Shown: one piece after another, positions 6,245-13,568 of the stretch | How the letters are laid out: every line of letters starts with the position of its first letter | Numbering within the stretch: position 1 is the first letter of the stretch | Origin: DASVEE01 sp036399695 | GTDB taxonomy: Bacteria; Acidobacteriota; Thermoanaerobaculia; Gp7-AA8 | Assembly (NCBI GenBank): GCA_036399695.1 | Contig: DASWMP010000263.1 | Coordinates: 1 to 18,568 of the forward strand | Direction of reading: 5' to 3' | DNA: 18,568 nt | Made by a program: the position numbers and the translations under genes | Notes under the pieces: generated by a model | Seen by the model: the letters and a program-made list of their open reading frames with translations, nothing else | Databases searched by the model: none | What the model was told of the DNA's origin: nothing

Positions 6245-7528
6245 ATGAACGCTCAGCGAAACGTTGCTGTCATTGGTGCGCAGTGGGGGGACGAGGGGAA
6301 GGGAAAGATCGTCGATCTGCTCTGTGAAGGGTTCGACGTGGTGGCTCGTTATCAGGGGGGTCACAACGCCGGCCACACGGTCAAGTTCGGCGACAAGCAT
6401 TTCGCCCTTCGCCTGATCCCGTCCGGCATTCTTCACGCCGACAAGCTCTGCCTCCTCGGCAACGGCATGGTCATCGACCCCGAGGCACTGCTCGAAGAGA
6501 TCGAGAACCTGCGGGCTCTCGGCGTCGTCATCGAGAAAAACCTCCTCATCAGCGATTCGGCGCACTGCATCCTGCCCTACCACAAGGCCCTCGACCTCGC
6601 GCGCGAGGAAGCGGCCGGCGTGGCCAAGATCGGCACCACCGGGCGCGGCATCGGCCCGGCCTACGAATCGAAAGTGGGCCGCTACGGCATCCGCGTGGCC
6701 GACCTCGTCGATCCGGACGTCCTCCGCCAGAAGATCAACTTCACCTGCGCCGAGCGCAACGCCGTCCTCGGGCACGTCTACAAGCGCGAGACCTTCGACG
6801 CCGGAAAGCTCTTCGACGACTATCTCCACTTCGGCGAAGTCATCAAGGACCGCATCACCAACGGCGTCGTCTGGCTCAACGACAAGATCCGCAGCGGCAA
6901 GAGCGTCATGTTCGAAGGGGCCCAGGGGATGATGCTCGACATCGACCACGGCACCTACCCATTCGTCACCTCCTCCAGCACGACCGTCGGCGGCGTCTGC
7001 ACCGGCCTCGGCGTCGCCCCGAAGCACATCCACAAGGTCATCGGCGTCGCCAAGGCCTACACCACCCGTGTCGGCGGCGGCGCCTTCCCGACCGAGCTCG
7101 AAAACGAGCAGGGAGAACACCTCCGCCGCCGCGGCAACGAGTTCGGCACCGTGACCGGCCGCCCCCGCCGCACCGGCTGGCTCGACCTCCCGGTTCTCCG
7201 CACCAGCACGACCATCAACGGCATCGACGAGATCGCCCTGACGAAGCTCGACGTCCTCGACGACTTCGACGAGATCCAGATCTGCACGTCCTATAAGGTG
7301 CGCGGCACGTCGTGGAACACGTTCCCCGCCTTCGCGGTGGCGCACAACGACTACCAGCCGGAGTACAAGACGATGAAGGGCTGGAAGTCGCCGACGGTGG
7401 GGATTACCTCGTACGACGAGCTACCCCAGGCCGCGAAGGATTACGTGCGCTTCATCGAGGACGAGACCGGGGCGACGGCGAGCATCATCTCGACCGGCCC
7501 TCGCCGCGAAGAGACGATCCAGCGATAG
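6245..7528 (+). CDS. purA: Adenylosuccinate synthetase
   Basis: This 427-residue protein catalyses GTP-dependent joining of IMP and aspartate to adenylosuccinate, the first committed step to AMP. Landmarks are GAQWGDEGKGK (catalytic Asp16, res 11-21), QGGHNAGHTV with His44, GTTGRGIGPAYESK, FEGAQGMMLDIDHGTYPFVT, KAYTTRVGGGAFPTE, GTVTGRPRRTGW (GTP and aspartate loops), LTKLDVL and the C-terminal STGPRREETI. All match intact PurA. I chose ATG 6245; a GTG in frame at 6224 would add seven residues, but it sits in the repeat flank and adds nothing conserved. No convincing Shine-Dalgarno sequence precedes either start. The gene is monocistronic, divergent from the dioxygenase operon, and followed by a hairpin at 7542-7583. 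Confidence 0.97.
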   Translation: MNAQRNVAVIGAQWGDEGKGKIVDLLCEGFDVVARYQGGHNAGHTVKFGDKHFALRLIPSGILHADKLCLLGNGMVIDPEALLEEIENLRALGVVIEKNLLISDSAHCILPYHKALDLAREEAAGVAKIGTTGRGIGPAYESKVGRYGIRVADLVDPDVLRQKINFTCAERNAVLGHVYKRETFDAGKLFDDYLHFGEVIKDRITNGVVWLNDKIRSGKSVMFEGAQGMMLDIDHGTYPFVTSSSTTVGGVCTGLGVAPKHIHKVIGVAKAYTTRVGGGAFPTELENEQGEHLRRRGNEFGTVTGRPRRTGWLDLPVLRTSTTINGIDEIALTKLDVLDDFDEIQICTSYKVRGTSWNTFPAFAVAHNDYQPEYKTMKGWKSPTVGITSYDELPQAAKDYVRFIEDETGATASIISTGPRREETIQR

Positions 7529-7530
7529 CT

Positions 7531-7589
7531 GATCTCGGAGTGCGGTGGCGCAAGGAGGGGTGGCTCAAAAGGTTAGCCACCGCTCTTTC
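7531..7589 (+). repeat. Hairpin repeat after purA, possible terminator
   Basis: The 3' arm GCCACCGC (7576-7583) can pair with GCGGTGGC at 7542-7549. Its inner part AGCCACC (7575-7581) can instead pair with GGTGGCT at 7559-7565 around a 9-nt loop. CTCTTTC follows the stem, so it may act as a weak terminator for purA, which stops at 7528. The leading 12 nt GATCTCGGAGTG (7531-7542) recur exactly at 18544-18555 at the other end of the window, suggesting a dispersed repeat family. Confidence 0.6.
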
Positions 7590-7673
7590 AGACGCGACGT
7601 CGGGGTCCGGACGGTTCGATTTCAGCCGGCCCCGGCGGCCGCCAGCGTCGTAGCCCCGGGCGAAAGTTGCCTC

Positions 7674-7778
7674 ATGTGGGACAGACATTCCTGTCTGTCC
7701 GGCCCACCCCCGAGGTTCATTCCTCCAGACAGGCGGCCGTTCGGGTGCACGCGACAGACAAGAGTGTCTGTCCCACAT
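7674..7778. repeat. Palindromic MITE-like element, copy B
   Basis: This 105-bp copy is in the same orientation as the 4012-4111 core. It starts ATGTGGGACAGACATTCC and ends GTGTCTGTCCCACAT. The centre has CCCACCCCCGAGG, then five more bases (around TTCATTCC) than copy A, then CAGGCGGCCGTTCGGGTGCAC. It is followed directly by CTGAAGAGGTTTGCCTC and the next copy, so B and C form a tandem pair. No transposase is present. Confidence 0.92.
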
Positions 7779-7795
7779 CTGAAGAGGTTTGCCTC

Positions 7796-7900
7796 ATGTG
7801 GGACAGACACTCCTGTCTGTCCGGACCACCCCCGAGGTCCATTCCTCCGGACAGGCGGCCGTTCGGGTGCACGGGACAGACAAGAGTGTCTGTCCCACAT
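7796..7900. repeat. Palindromic MITE-like element, copy C
   Basis: This 105-bp copy has terminal inverted repeats like copy A (ATGTGGGACAGACACTCC against its complement ending at 7900). Its right flank, CTGAAGTCAACGCCGTTGGGGCT, corresponds to the right outer arm of copy A (CTAAAGTTAACGCCGTTGGGGCT). The outer arm therefore belongs to the element rather than to the local site. The tandem pair B-C shares one right outer arm; the left flank of B (GGGCGAAAGTTGCCTC) is diverged. Confidence 0.92.
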
Positions 7901-7938
7901 CTGAAGTCAACGCCGTTGGGGCTTTCGCCCGTGCGGAG

Positions 7939-8421
7939 CACATCGTTCCCCTTGCGCACCGCAACGATGCGCTTCCGGAGGATCAGCATGCGCTCCCGCA
8001 GGTCAACCGGGACATCGCGGAGCTCAATGATGGCCTTCCGGAGCGCAACGATGACCTCGCGGAGCGCGACGATGACCTCGCGGGGCGCAACGATGGCCTC
8101 GCGGAGCGCAACGATAACCTCGCGGAGCGCAACGATGACCTCGCGGAGCGCAACAATGAACTCGCGGAGCGCAACGTTGGTCCTCAGGAGTCCATCGTTG
8201 CGGTCTGCGAGTCCATTGTTGCGCTCCCGGAGGTCATTGTTGCGCTCCACGGGCACACAGATGCGCTGCGCGGGCAACCGGATGACCTCGCGGAGCTCAT
8301 CGTCGGGCGCAGGGAGGCCAACGTCGGAGTCACGAAGGATGTCTTTGCGCTCGCGCAGCTCACCGCCGGCCTCACGCGGCGTGACGTTGGCCCCATCGGG
8401 GCCAACGTTACGTGCGCACAG
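7939..8421. repeat. Degenerate 21-bp repeat array with a reversed-orientation segment
   Basis: About 23 consecutive 21-bp units keep perfect phase. The consensus starts CGCAACGATGAC and ends CTCGCGGAG. Units 8044-8064 and 8128-8148 are identical, and 8065-8127 differ by one or two bases per unit. From about 8191 to 8253 the units are reverse complements: 8230-8248 matches the reverse complement of 8040-8058 at 18 of 19 positions. Phase nevertheless continues to 8421. Because 21 is a multiple of three, several frames stay open: plus-strand peptides read RNDDLAE and minus-strand peptides ALREVIV. The minus frame is in register with the M1 gene and begins just after its TAA. There is no start codon with a ribosome-binding site and no family match, so I treat it as non-coding. 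Confidence 0.88.
8384..8408 (-). terminator. Strong hairpin downstream of the M1 peptidase gene
   Basis: A perfect 11-bp stem (ACGTTGGCCCC 8384-8394 with 8398-8408) closes a 3-nt loop. On the minus strand it begins 16 nt after the stop of the last gene of the peptidase operon. There is no U-tract, so it may be a factor-dependent terminator or an mRNA 3'-end stabiliser rather than an intrinsic terminator. It is built from two adjacent units of the 21-bp array. Confidence 0.55.
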
Positions 8422-8424
8422 CTC

Positions 8425-10302
8425 TTACTTGACGATCTTGTCCATCGACCCCACGGCCAGGGGGTGATACGTGGGCCGCGCTTTGGCGTAGATGGACTTT
8501 GCGAAGGCCACGTCCTGCGGATTGGCCATCAGCTTCTTGTACAGCGGCTCGAGGAACTTTCTCCGCCCCATGCTCGTGAGGAACCGCTCGACTGACGGAT
8601 ACGCCTCGCGGTACTGGTTCGTGACCGCTTTCTGGAGGAACACCGCCAGGACCTCGTTGTTGCCGGTCTGGCTCAGCTTGAACTGCTGGTCGAGCTGGCG
8701 GAGCTTCTCGTTGACGCCGGTATCCGGCAGGCCCTGGACGAAGTGGACCCACTGGTGGCTGGCCCACCCTTCCGTCTGCAGCTTCGCCACGGGCGTCGTG
8801 CCGTCGAGGAAGGCCTTGCGCTGGGCGTCGACTTTGGCGAACGCCTGCGACTGCGGTTTCGGGGAGTTCGCCGGGAGGCCGGGACCGTTGATCCAGGCTT
8901 CGATGTTCACCTTCTCCTCGACGCCCGGGAAGGCGGCGCGGAGCGCCTCGCGGAACCTGGTCGTGGTCATCGACTGAAAAGCGTGCGAGTCAAAGTAGGA
9001 GCGGAGGAAGGCGTCCCACTTTTCGCGGCCGACCGTCTCCTCGATGAGGCGCAGCAGCAGCGCGCCCTTTTCGTAGACGATGGTCGGTGCCTCGTCCGGG
9101 TCGCGCCCCGTCAGGTCGACGTAGAGGTGCTGGTCGGCTGGCGGCAGGGAGGCGATCTCCTCCGCGACCTCGGTGACGCCGAGGGACCAGAGCATCTCGG
9201 CGTACTCCTTCCCGTAGAGCTTCTCCGTGATGCGGTGCTCGAAGTACGTCGTGAAGCCTTCGTTCAGCCAGAAGTCGTTCCAGGTGGCGTTGGTGACGAG
9301 GTTGCCGGACCACGAATGCGCCAGCTCGTGCGCGATGAGCGCGACGAGCGAGCGGTCGCCGGCGATGACGGTCGGCGTGAGAAACGTCAGGCGCGGGTTC
9401 TCCATCCCGCCGAAGGGGAAGCTGGGCGGCAGGACGAGCATGTCGTAGCGTCCCCACCGGTAGGGGCCGTACAGCGATTCGGCCGTGTCGATCATCTTCT
9501 GCGTATCGACGAACTCCGAGGCCGCCTTCTCCGCCACCGGCACCTCGGCGTAAACGCCGCTGTTGCGGCCCAGCGGGCGGAACTCCACGTCGCCCGCGGC
9601 CACGACCAGCAGGTACGACGGAATCGGCTGCGGCATCTTGAACGTGTAGACGCCGTCCGGCGTGCGCGCCTGCGGGTTCTCCGCGCTCATCAGCGCCATC
9701 AGCTCGCGCGGCACCTTGATCTTCGCGTCGTACGTGAAGCGCACCTGCGGCGTGTCCTGCGTCGGCACCCAGGTGCGGGCCAGGATGGCCTGCGACTGCG
9801 ACAGCAGGAACGGATAGGTCTTGCCGGCCGTCTGGGCCGGCTCGAGCCACTGCAGCGCACCGGCGTTCGGGCTCGTCACGTAGTCGATCGTGACGGAGCT
9901 CGTGTCCGGCTGCAGCGGGATCTCCAGCGGCGCGCCGAACGTCCCCTTCGCCTCACCGAGCTTGAACTGCGCCGGCTTGTTGCCCGGTTGCAGCGTGACG
10001 GAATTGATCGTCAGGTCGCGGCTGTCGAGGATGAGCGTCTGCGCGTCGCCGGTGCGCTTGACGCGCCAGGTGGCGGTGCCGGCGAGCTGCTTCTTCGTGA
10101 AATCGACATTCAGGTCGAGCGTGAGGTGCTCGACGCGCACCTGTTCCGGATTCGAGTACGAATGCGGATCGCGCGTCGAGGCAGTCTGCGCCGCCGGGGT
10201 CGTGGTGGTGGTGGCCGGCGTCGTCTCGGTCGCGGCCTGCCGCGTTTCCTGCTGGCAGGCGGCGAAGGCGACGAGGAAAAGTGTGGCGAGGGTACGTTTC
10301 AT
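8425..10302 (-). CDS. M1-family zinc aminopeptidase, lipoprotein, leukotriene-A4-hydrolase-like
   Basis: This 625-residue protein starts MKRTLATLFLVAFAAC, a type II signal with lipobox and Cys16, followed by a Thr/Ala-rich linker (res 20-43). The M1 N-terminal beta domain runs to about 235. The catalytic domain has the exopeptidase motif GGMEN (298-302), the zinc site HELAH (325-329) with Glu348 in NEGF spaced as HExxH-x18-E, and Tyr410 in VYEKGALL. The C-terminal third (about 500-625) resembles the helical leukotriene-A4-hydrolase C domain. It should remove N-terminal residues from peptides at the outer or inner membrane. The start at 10302 overlaps the TGA of the upstream M16-like gene as TGATG. 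The open frame extends upstream to 12012 but only antisense-like sequence lies there. It is the last gene of the peptidase operon. Confidence 0.94.
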   Translation of the reverse strand: MKRTLATLFLVAFAACQQETRQAATETTPATTTTTPAAQTASTRDPHSYSNPEQVRVEHLTLDLNVDFTKKQLAGTATWRVKRTGDAQTLILDSRDLTINSVTLQPGNKPAQFKLGEAKGTFGAPLEIPLQPDTSSVTIDYVTSPNAGALQWLEPAQTAGKTYPFLLSQSQAILARTWVPTQDTPQVRFTYDAKIKVPRELMALMSAENPQARTPDGVYTFKMPQPIPSYLLVVAAGDVEFRPLGRNSGVYAEVPVAEKAASEFVDTQKMIDTAESLYGPYRWGRYDMLVLPPSFPFGGMENPRLTFLTPTVIAGDRSLVALIAHELAHSWSGNLVTNATWNDFWLNEGFTTYFEHRITEKLYGKEYAEMLWSLGVTEVAEEIASLPPADQHLYVDLTGRDPDEAPTIVYEKGALLLRLIEETVGREKWDAFLRSYFDSHAFQSMTTTRFREALRAAFPGVEEKVNIEAWINGPGLPANSPKPQSQAFAKVDAQRKAFLDGTTPVAKLQTEGWASHQWVHFVQGLPDTGVNEKLRQLDQQFKLSQTGNNEVLAVFLQKAVTNQYREAYPSVERFLTSMGRRKFLEPLYKKLMANPQDVAFAKSIYAKARPTYHPLAVGSMDKIVK

Positions 10303-12002
10303 CAATTGTTCATCCTCAACATGGTCGGGCTGGTAAAGAGCGCGCTCGCAGGAATCACGGTCATGCGGCGAATGCGCAGCGGGTGGCTGGCCCAGACGGC
10401 GTCGAGCTGCACCGTCGGCATCTTCGCCTCCGGCACCTGCCAGACGGTCGTGCCGTCGGCCAGCTTCGCGGTGCTGAACTCGTAGTCCTTCCACGACTTG
10501 CCGTAGACCGGCAGGTCGGTGCGGAGCTGCTCCTGCGTGGCGGCGAGATGGGGCGTGCTCGTCACGATGACGTAGCGGATGTTCTCGGTCCCGAGGTTGC
10601 GGCGGATGGCGGCGTTGACCTGCTCGGGCGTCACGGCTTCGATGGCCGTGAGGTAATCGTTGAGGAAGCCCTGCCGCGCGCCGTAGAAGGCGTCGTCGAC
10701 GCGCGCGGCCAGGAGGCGCGGCACCGTCTCGCCGAGGTTGAGATAGAGGATCTTGGCCTTGTTCTTCGCCGCCGTGACGTCGTCGGCCGTGAGGCCGCGC
10801 TGCACCATCTGCTCGAGCTCGTACGTGGCCGCCTTGGCGAGGTGCACCGCATGCTCGTGCTTCACGGGGCGGAGCCAGAGCGAAAAGTACTGCTGCTCGC
10901 GCGGCTGGTTGAAGACCTGGAAGAGGTTGTACGTCCGTCCGCCCCAGTACTCGATGTAGGAGTAGTCGCCGTAGTTGTAGCCACGCTCCTCGCGGATCTT
11001 TCCGTAGAGCTGGCCGAACGAATCGCGGTGCGTGCCGAGCCAGACGTTCGCCACGTAGAGCGGCCAGTAGTCCGGATGGTTGCGGTTCACGGCGTAGGGA
11101 AAGCCGAGGTGCACCGAGGCGGCGGGAGCGTTCGGCTCCTGGATGATGACGGCCTCGCGGCCGGTGAACGCCGCCGGCCGCGGGATGACGACGGCCGGCG
11201 AGGCGGTGGTGGCGTTGCGGTTCACGGAGCGCACCGCATCGCGCACCTGCGCGACGACGGCCGGATCGTCGCTGGAGACACCGACGATCATGTTCTCTGG
11301 GCGATAGAAGTCGCGGTAGAAGCGGACGACGTCGTCGCGGGTAAGCGCCGGCACGGCGGCATCGGTGCCGATCGGGTGGTGCTCGTACGGCGTGCCGGCG
11401 AGGACGTACTGATCGATGACGGACAGGCCGAGGTTCTCGAGATCTTCCGAGCGGAGCGAGGAGATGGCCGAGACGGTCTCGTTCTTCAGGCGATCGATCT
11501 CCTGCGCGTCGAAGGCAGGCTCGTTGAGCATCGGACGGAGCACGTCGCGCACGTACTGATTCAGCACCTCGCGCGGCGCGGTGAAGTAGAAGGTCGTGGT
11601 GCGCGAACTGGTGAAAGTCGAGGGGCGGGCGCCGGAGCCCCAGGGGGCGGTCATCTCGGCCAGACGCTCTTTCGTGATCTTCGTCGCGCCGTTCATGTAG
11701 CCGCCGTCGAGGATGGAGTCGGCCGTCAGGTTGGCCAGCCCTTCCTTGCCGACCGGATCGGCGGTCGAGCCCTGCGTGACCATGACGCTGATGGTGACGA
11801 GCGGCGAGGACGACGCCAGCGTGACGACGCGCGGCTCGCCCGGCGTGTAAGGCGGCAGCGGCGGCTCGACGTTCGCCTGCGACACCGCGGCCGGCGGCTC
11901 GTTCTCGATGGTGGCGATGGGCGGTGGCGGCGTGACGGTCGTGCAGGCGGCGATGAGCAGCATGCCGGCGAACGACAGCAGTTTCTGGAACGACTTCTTC
12001 AT
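10302..12002 (-). CDS. M16-like peptidase subunit lacking the zinc motif, lipoprotein
   Basis: This 566-residue protein starts MKKSFQKLLSFAGMLLIAAC (lipobox, Cys20) with a Pro-rich linker to about 58. Two M16-type domains follow, with second-domain features such as GQLYGKIREERGYNYG. Where active M16 enzymes have HxxEH after G-L-A, this protein has GLANLTADSILDGG (res 88-101), so the metal-binding His, Glu and His are all replaced. It is therefore probably a non-catalytic partner, like the alpha subunit of mitochondrial processing peptidase or the inactive chain of bacterial two-chain M16 enzymes. The catalytic chain is the gene immediately upstream (12002-13366). The two genes overlap as TGATG, which favours equimolar synthesis. 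The lipid anchor would tether the complex to the membrane. Confidence 0.92.
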   Translation of the reverse strand: MKKSFQKLLSFAGMLLIAACTTVTPPPPIATIENEPPAAVSQANVEPPLPPYTPGEPRVVTLASSSPLVTISVMVTQGSTADPVGKEGLANLTADSILDGGYMNGATKITKERLAEMTAPWGSGARPSTFTSSRTTTFYFTAPREVLNQYVRDVLRPMLNEPAFDAQEIDRLKNETVSAISSLRSEDLENLGLSVIDQYVLAGTPYEHHPIGTDAAVPALTRDDVVRFYRDFYRPENMIVGVSSDDPAVVAQVRDAVRSVNRNATTASPAVVIPRPAAFTGREAVIIQEPNAPAASVHLGFPYAVNRNHPDYWPLYVANVWLGTHRDSFGQLYGKIREERGYNYGDYSYIEYWGGRTYNLFQVFNQPREQQYFSLWLRPVKHEHAVHLAKAATYELEQMVQRGLTADDVTAAKNKAKILYLNLGETVPRLLAARVDDAFYGARQGFLNDYLTAIEAVTPEQVNAAIRRNLGTENIRYVIVTSTPHLAATQEQLRTDLPVYGKSWKDYEFSTAKLADGTTVWQVPEAKMPTVQLDAVWASHPLRIRRMTVIPASALFTSPTMLRMNN

Positions 12003-13366
12003 CACTTCGCACCTTCCTTGCCGGCCAGCGTCACGGCGACGCGGTTCTTCGGCGTCAGATACTTGCGGGCGAACGCATCGACGTCCGCCGGCTTCACGGC
12101 AGCGATGCCGGCGGCGATCTTCTCGAAGACCTGCGGGTCGCGGGTGAAGCGGTAGTACATGGCGAACTGCAGGCCGATGGAGGCCGGTGAGTTGAAGCTG
12201 CCGAGGAGGTCGTAGCGGAGGCGCGACTTGACGGCCTCGAGACGCTCGGCGGCGCCGGGCATCGAAGAGAAGTTCGCGTAGCCCTCGGTGCCGGCGGCGA
12301 CGTCGTTCACGACGCGCTCGAGCAGCGTGCGGCCGCTGGCGTCGTACTTGTCCTTGGCCACGGTGATCCAATTGGCGAAGGGACGGGCGTCGAGGCCGGC
12401 CATCGAGCCATTGTCGATGCCCATCGTCGAGGCCACCTGGTCCTCGAAGCGCAGCTTGCGGTAGAGCGGGGAGGTCTCACCGGAGATCAGCTCCGGCAGC
12501 ACTTCCATGACGGACGATTCGGTCGAGCCGGGGACGTACGCCGGCGCGAGGTACGAGACGAGGACGCGCGGCGGGATGTCCGACTCCCAGTCGACGTGCT
12601 TCTTCTTCGGGCCGGCGACCGGCTTCGGATCGGGCTGCGTCGGCGTGGCCTTCTGCTTCCAGGCGCCGTACGACTTTTCGACGGCGCGGAAGGCGTCTTC
12701 GGCCTTCACGTCGCCGGCGATGACGACGACGGCGTTGTTCGGCCGGTAGTAGTCGTCGTAGAAGCGCACCGCCGATTTGTAGGCGTTGGGCATGTCCTGC
12801 ACGTCGGCGACGTAGCCGATGGTGCTGTGGCCGTAGCCGTGCGCGGTGCCGTACGTGAGATCGCTGAGCGTCTCTTCGAGCGCCAGCGAGGGATCGCTCG
12901 CGATTCTCCGGTACTCGCCGAACACGGCCCCGGCCTCGGTGCGGAACACCCGCTCGCTGTAACGGAGGTCGCGGAAGCGCTCCCCTTCGAGCGCGGCCAG
13001 GCGGTCGAGGTTCTGGGTGAAGGTCAGCGGGTGGTAGAAGGTGACGTCATACCAGGTGAAGGCGTTGTTGAAGGCCCCCATCTCGTCCATCGCCGGCTGG
13101 TACGCCTGCGGCGTGTCGTGGGCGTGGCGGAACATGATGTGCTCGAAGAGGTGCGCCAGTCCGGAGCGCCCCTTCTCGTTCTCACGCCCGGAACCGGCCA
13201 CGATGAGCGTGTTGAAGCTCAACACGTTCTTGAACTCCGGCGTCTCGATGACGACGACGTCCAGCCCGTTGGGCAACGTGCGCTTCTGCACCGGATAGGG
13301 GAAGAACTGGGCTTCCGCACTCACGGCGAGGGCGAGCGCAAGGATGGTGGGGAGTAGTCGTTTCAT
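12002..13366 (-). CDS. Catalytic M16-family zinc metallopeptidase, secreted
   Basis: This 454-residue protein has a Sec signal peptide MKRLLPTILALALAVSAEAQ (cleavage after AEA likely). The inverted zinc motif is HLFEH (res 72-76) in GLAHLFEHIMF. The distal ligand is Glu151, within E144-AGAVFG-E151, spaced 75 residues after His76 as in the family. PNNAVVVIAGDVKAED closes the first M16 domain and SPLYRKLRFEDQVAS marks the second. It should degrade unfolded peptides inside a closed two-chain chamber formed with the following gene product. AAAGGAG lies 5 nt before the ATG, the clearest ribosome-binding site in the island, consistent with this gene opening the coupled triplet. The S46 gene lies 202 bp upstream on the same strand. 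Confidence 0.95.
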   Translation of the reverse strand: MKRLLPTILALALAVSAEAQFFPYPVQKRTLPNGLDVVVIETPEFKNVLSFNTLIVAGSGRENEKGRSGLAHLFEHIMFRHAHDTPQAYQPAMDEMGAFNNAFTWYDVTFYHPLTFTQNLDRLAALEGERFRDLRYSERVFRTEAGAVFGEYRRIASDPSLALEETLSDLTYGTAHGYGHSTIGYVADVQDMPNAYKSAVRFYDDYYRPNNAVVVIAGDVKAEDAFRAVEKSYGAWKQKATPTQPDPKPVAGPKKKHVDWESDIPPRVLVSYLAPAYVPGSTESSVMEVLPELISGETSPLYRKLRFEDQVASTMGIDNGSMAGLDARPFANWITVAKDKYDASGRTLLERVVNDVAAGTEGYANFSSMPGAAERLEAVKSRLRYDLLGSFNSPASIGLQFAMYYRFTRDPQVFEKIAAGIAAVKPADVDAFARKYLTPKNRVAVTLAGKEGAK

Positions 13367-13388
13367 TGATGCTCCTTTGTGGTGCGAG

Positions 13389-13566
13389 TTGGCAGTTGGC
13401 AGTTGGCGGTTGGCAGTAGAAGAACCACCAATCGCAACCCACTGCCGACTGCTTCATTGCATTTCCGATTTCCGGGTGCCGGTATCCGGAGTCCGGGGTA
13501 ACCGGGCTCCGAAACCGCCGTTCAGGGTTGGTGTGTCTTCCACTGCCAACCGCCAACCGACAACCG
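13389..13566. repeat. Inverted 7-nt repeat arms between the S46 and M16 genes
   Basis: The left arm is four units TTGGCAG, TTGGCAG, TTGGCGG and TTGGCAG (13389-13416). The right arm is CTGCCAA, CCGCCAA and CCGACAA (13543-13563) plus CCG. They are reverse complements across about 125 bp, so an RNA through here could fold. The middle contains CCGG-rich short repeats (13464-13512). It could separate expression of the S46 gene from the M16-M16-M1 triplet. No clear promoter is visible in 13367-13568. Confidence 0.75.
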
Positions 13567-13568
13567 CT

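Noticed and set aside
7939..8421. A CRISPR array
   Set aside because: The 21-bp units are contiguous with no unique spacers, units are degenerate, and no cas gene is present.
7667..8595. Plus- and minus-strand ORFs over the palindromic elements and the 21-bp array
   Set aside because: They are open in several frames because of palindromes and a repeat length divisible by three. They lack ribosome-binding sites and family matches.
8425..12012. A 1195-codon open frame suggesting a fusion protein upstream of the M1 peptidase
   Set aside because: The part above 10302 is an out-of-frame, Arg/His-rich reading of the M16-like gene. A lipoprotein signal begins exactly at 10302.
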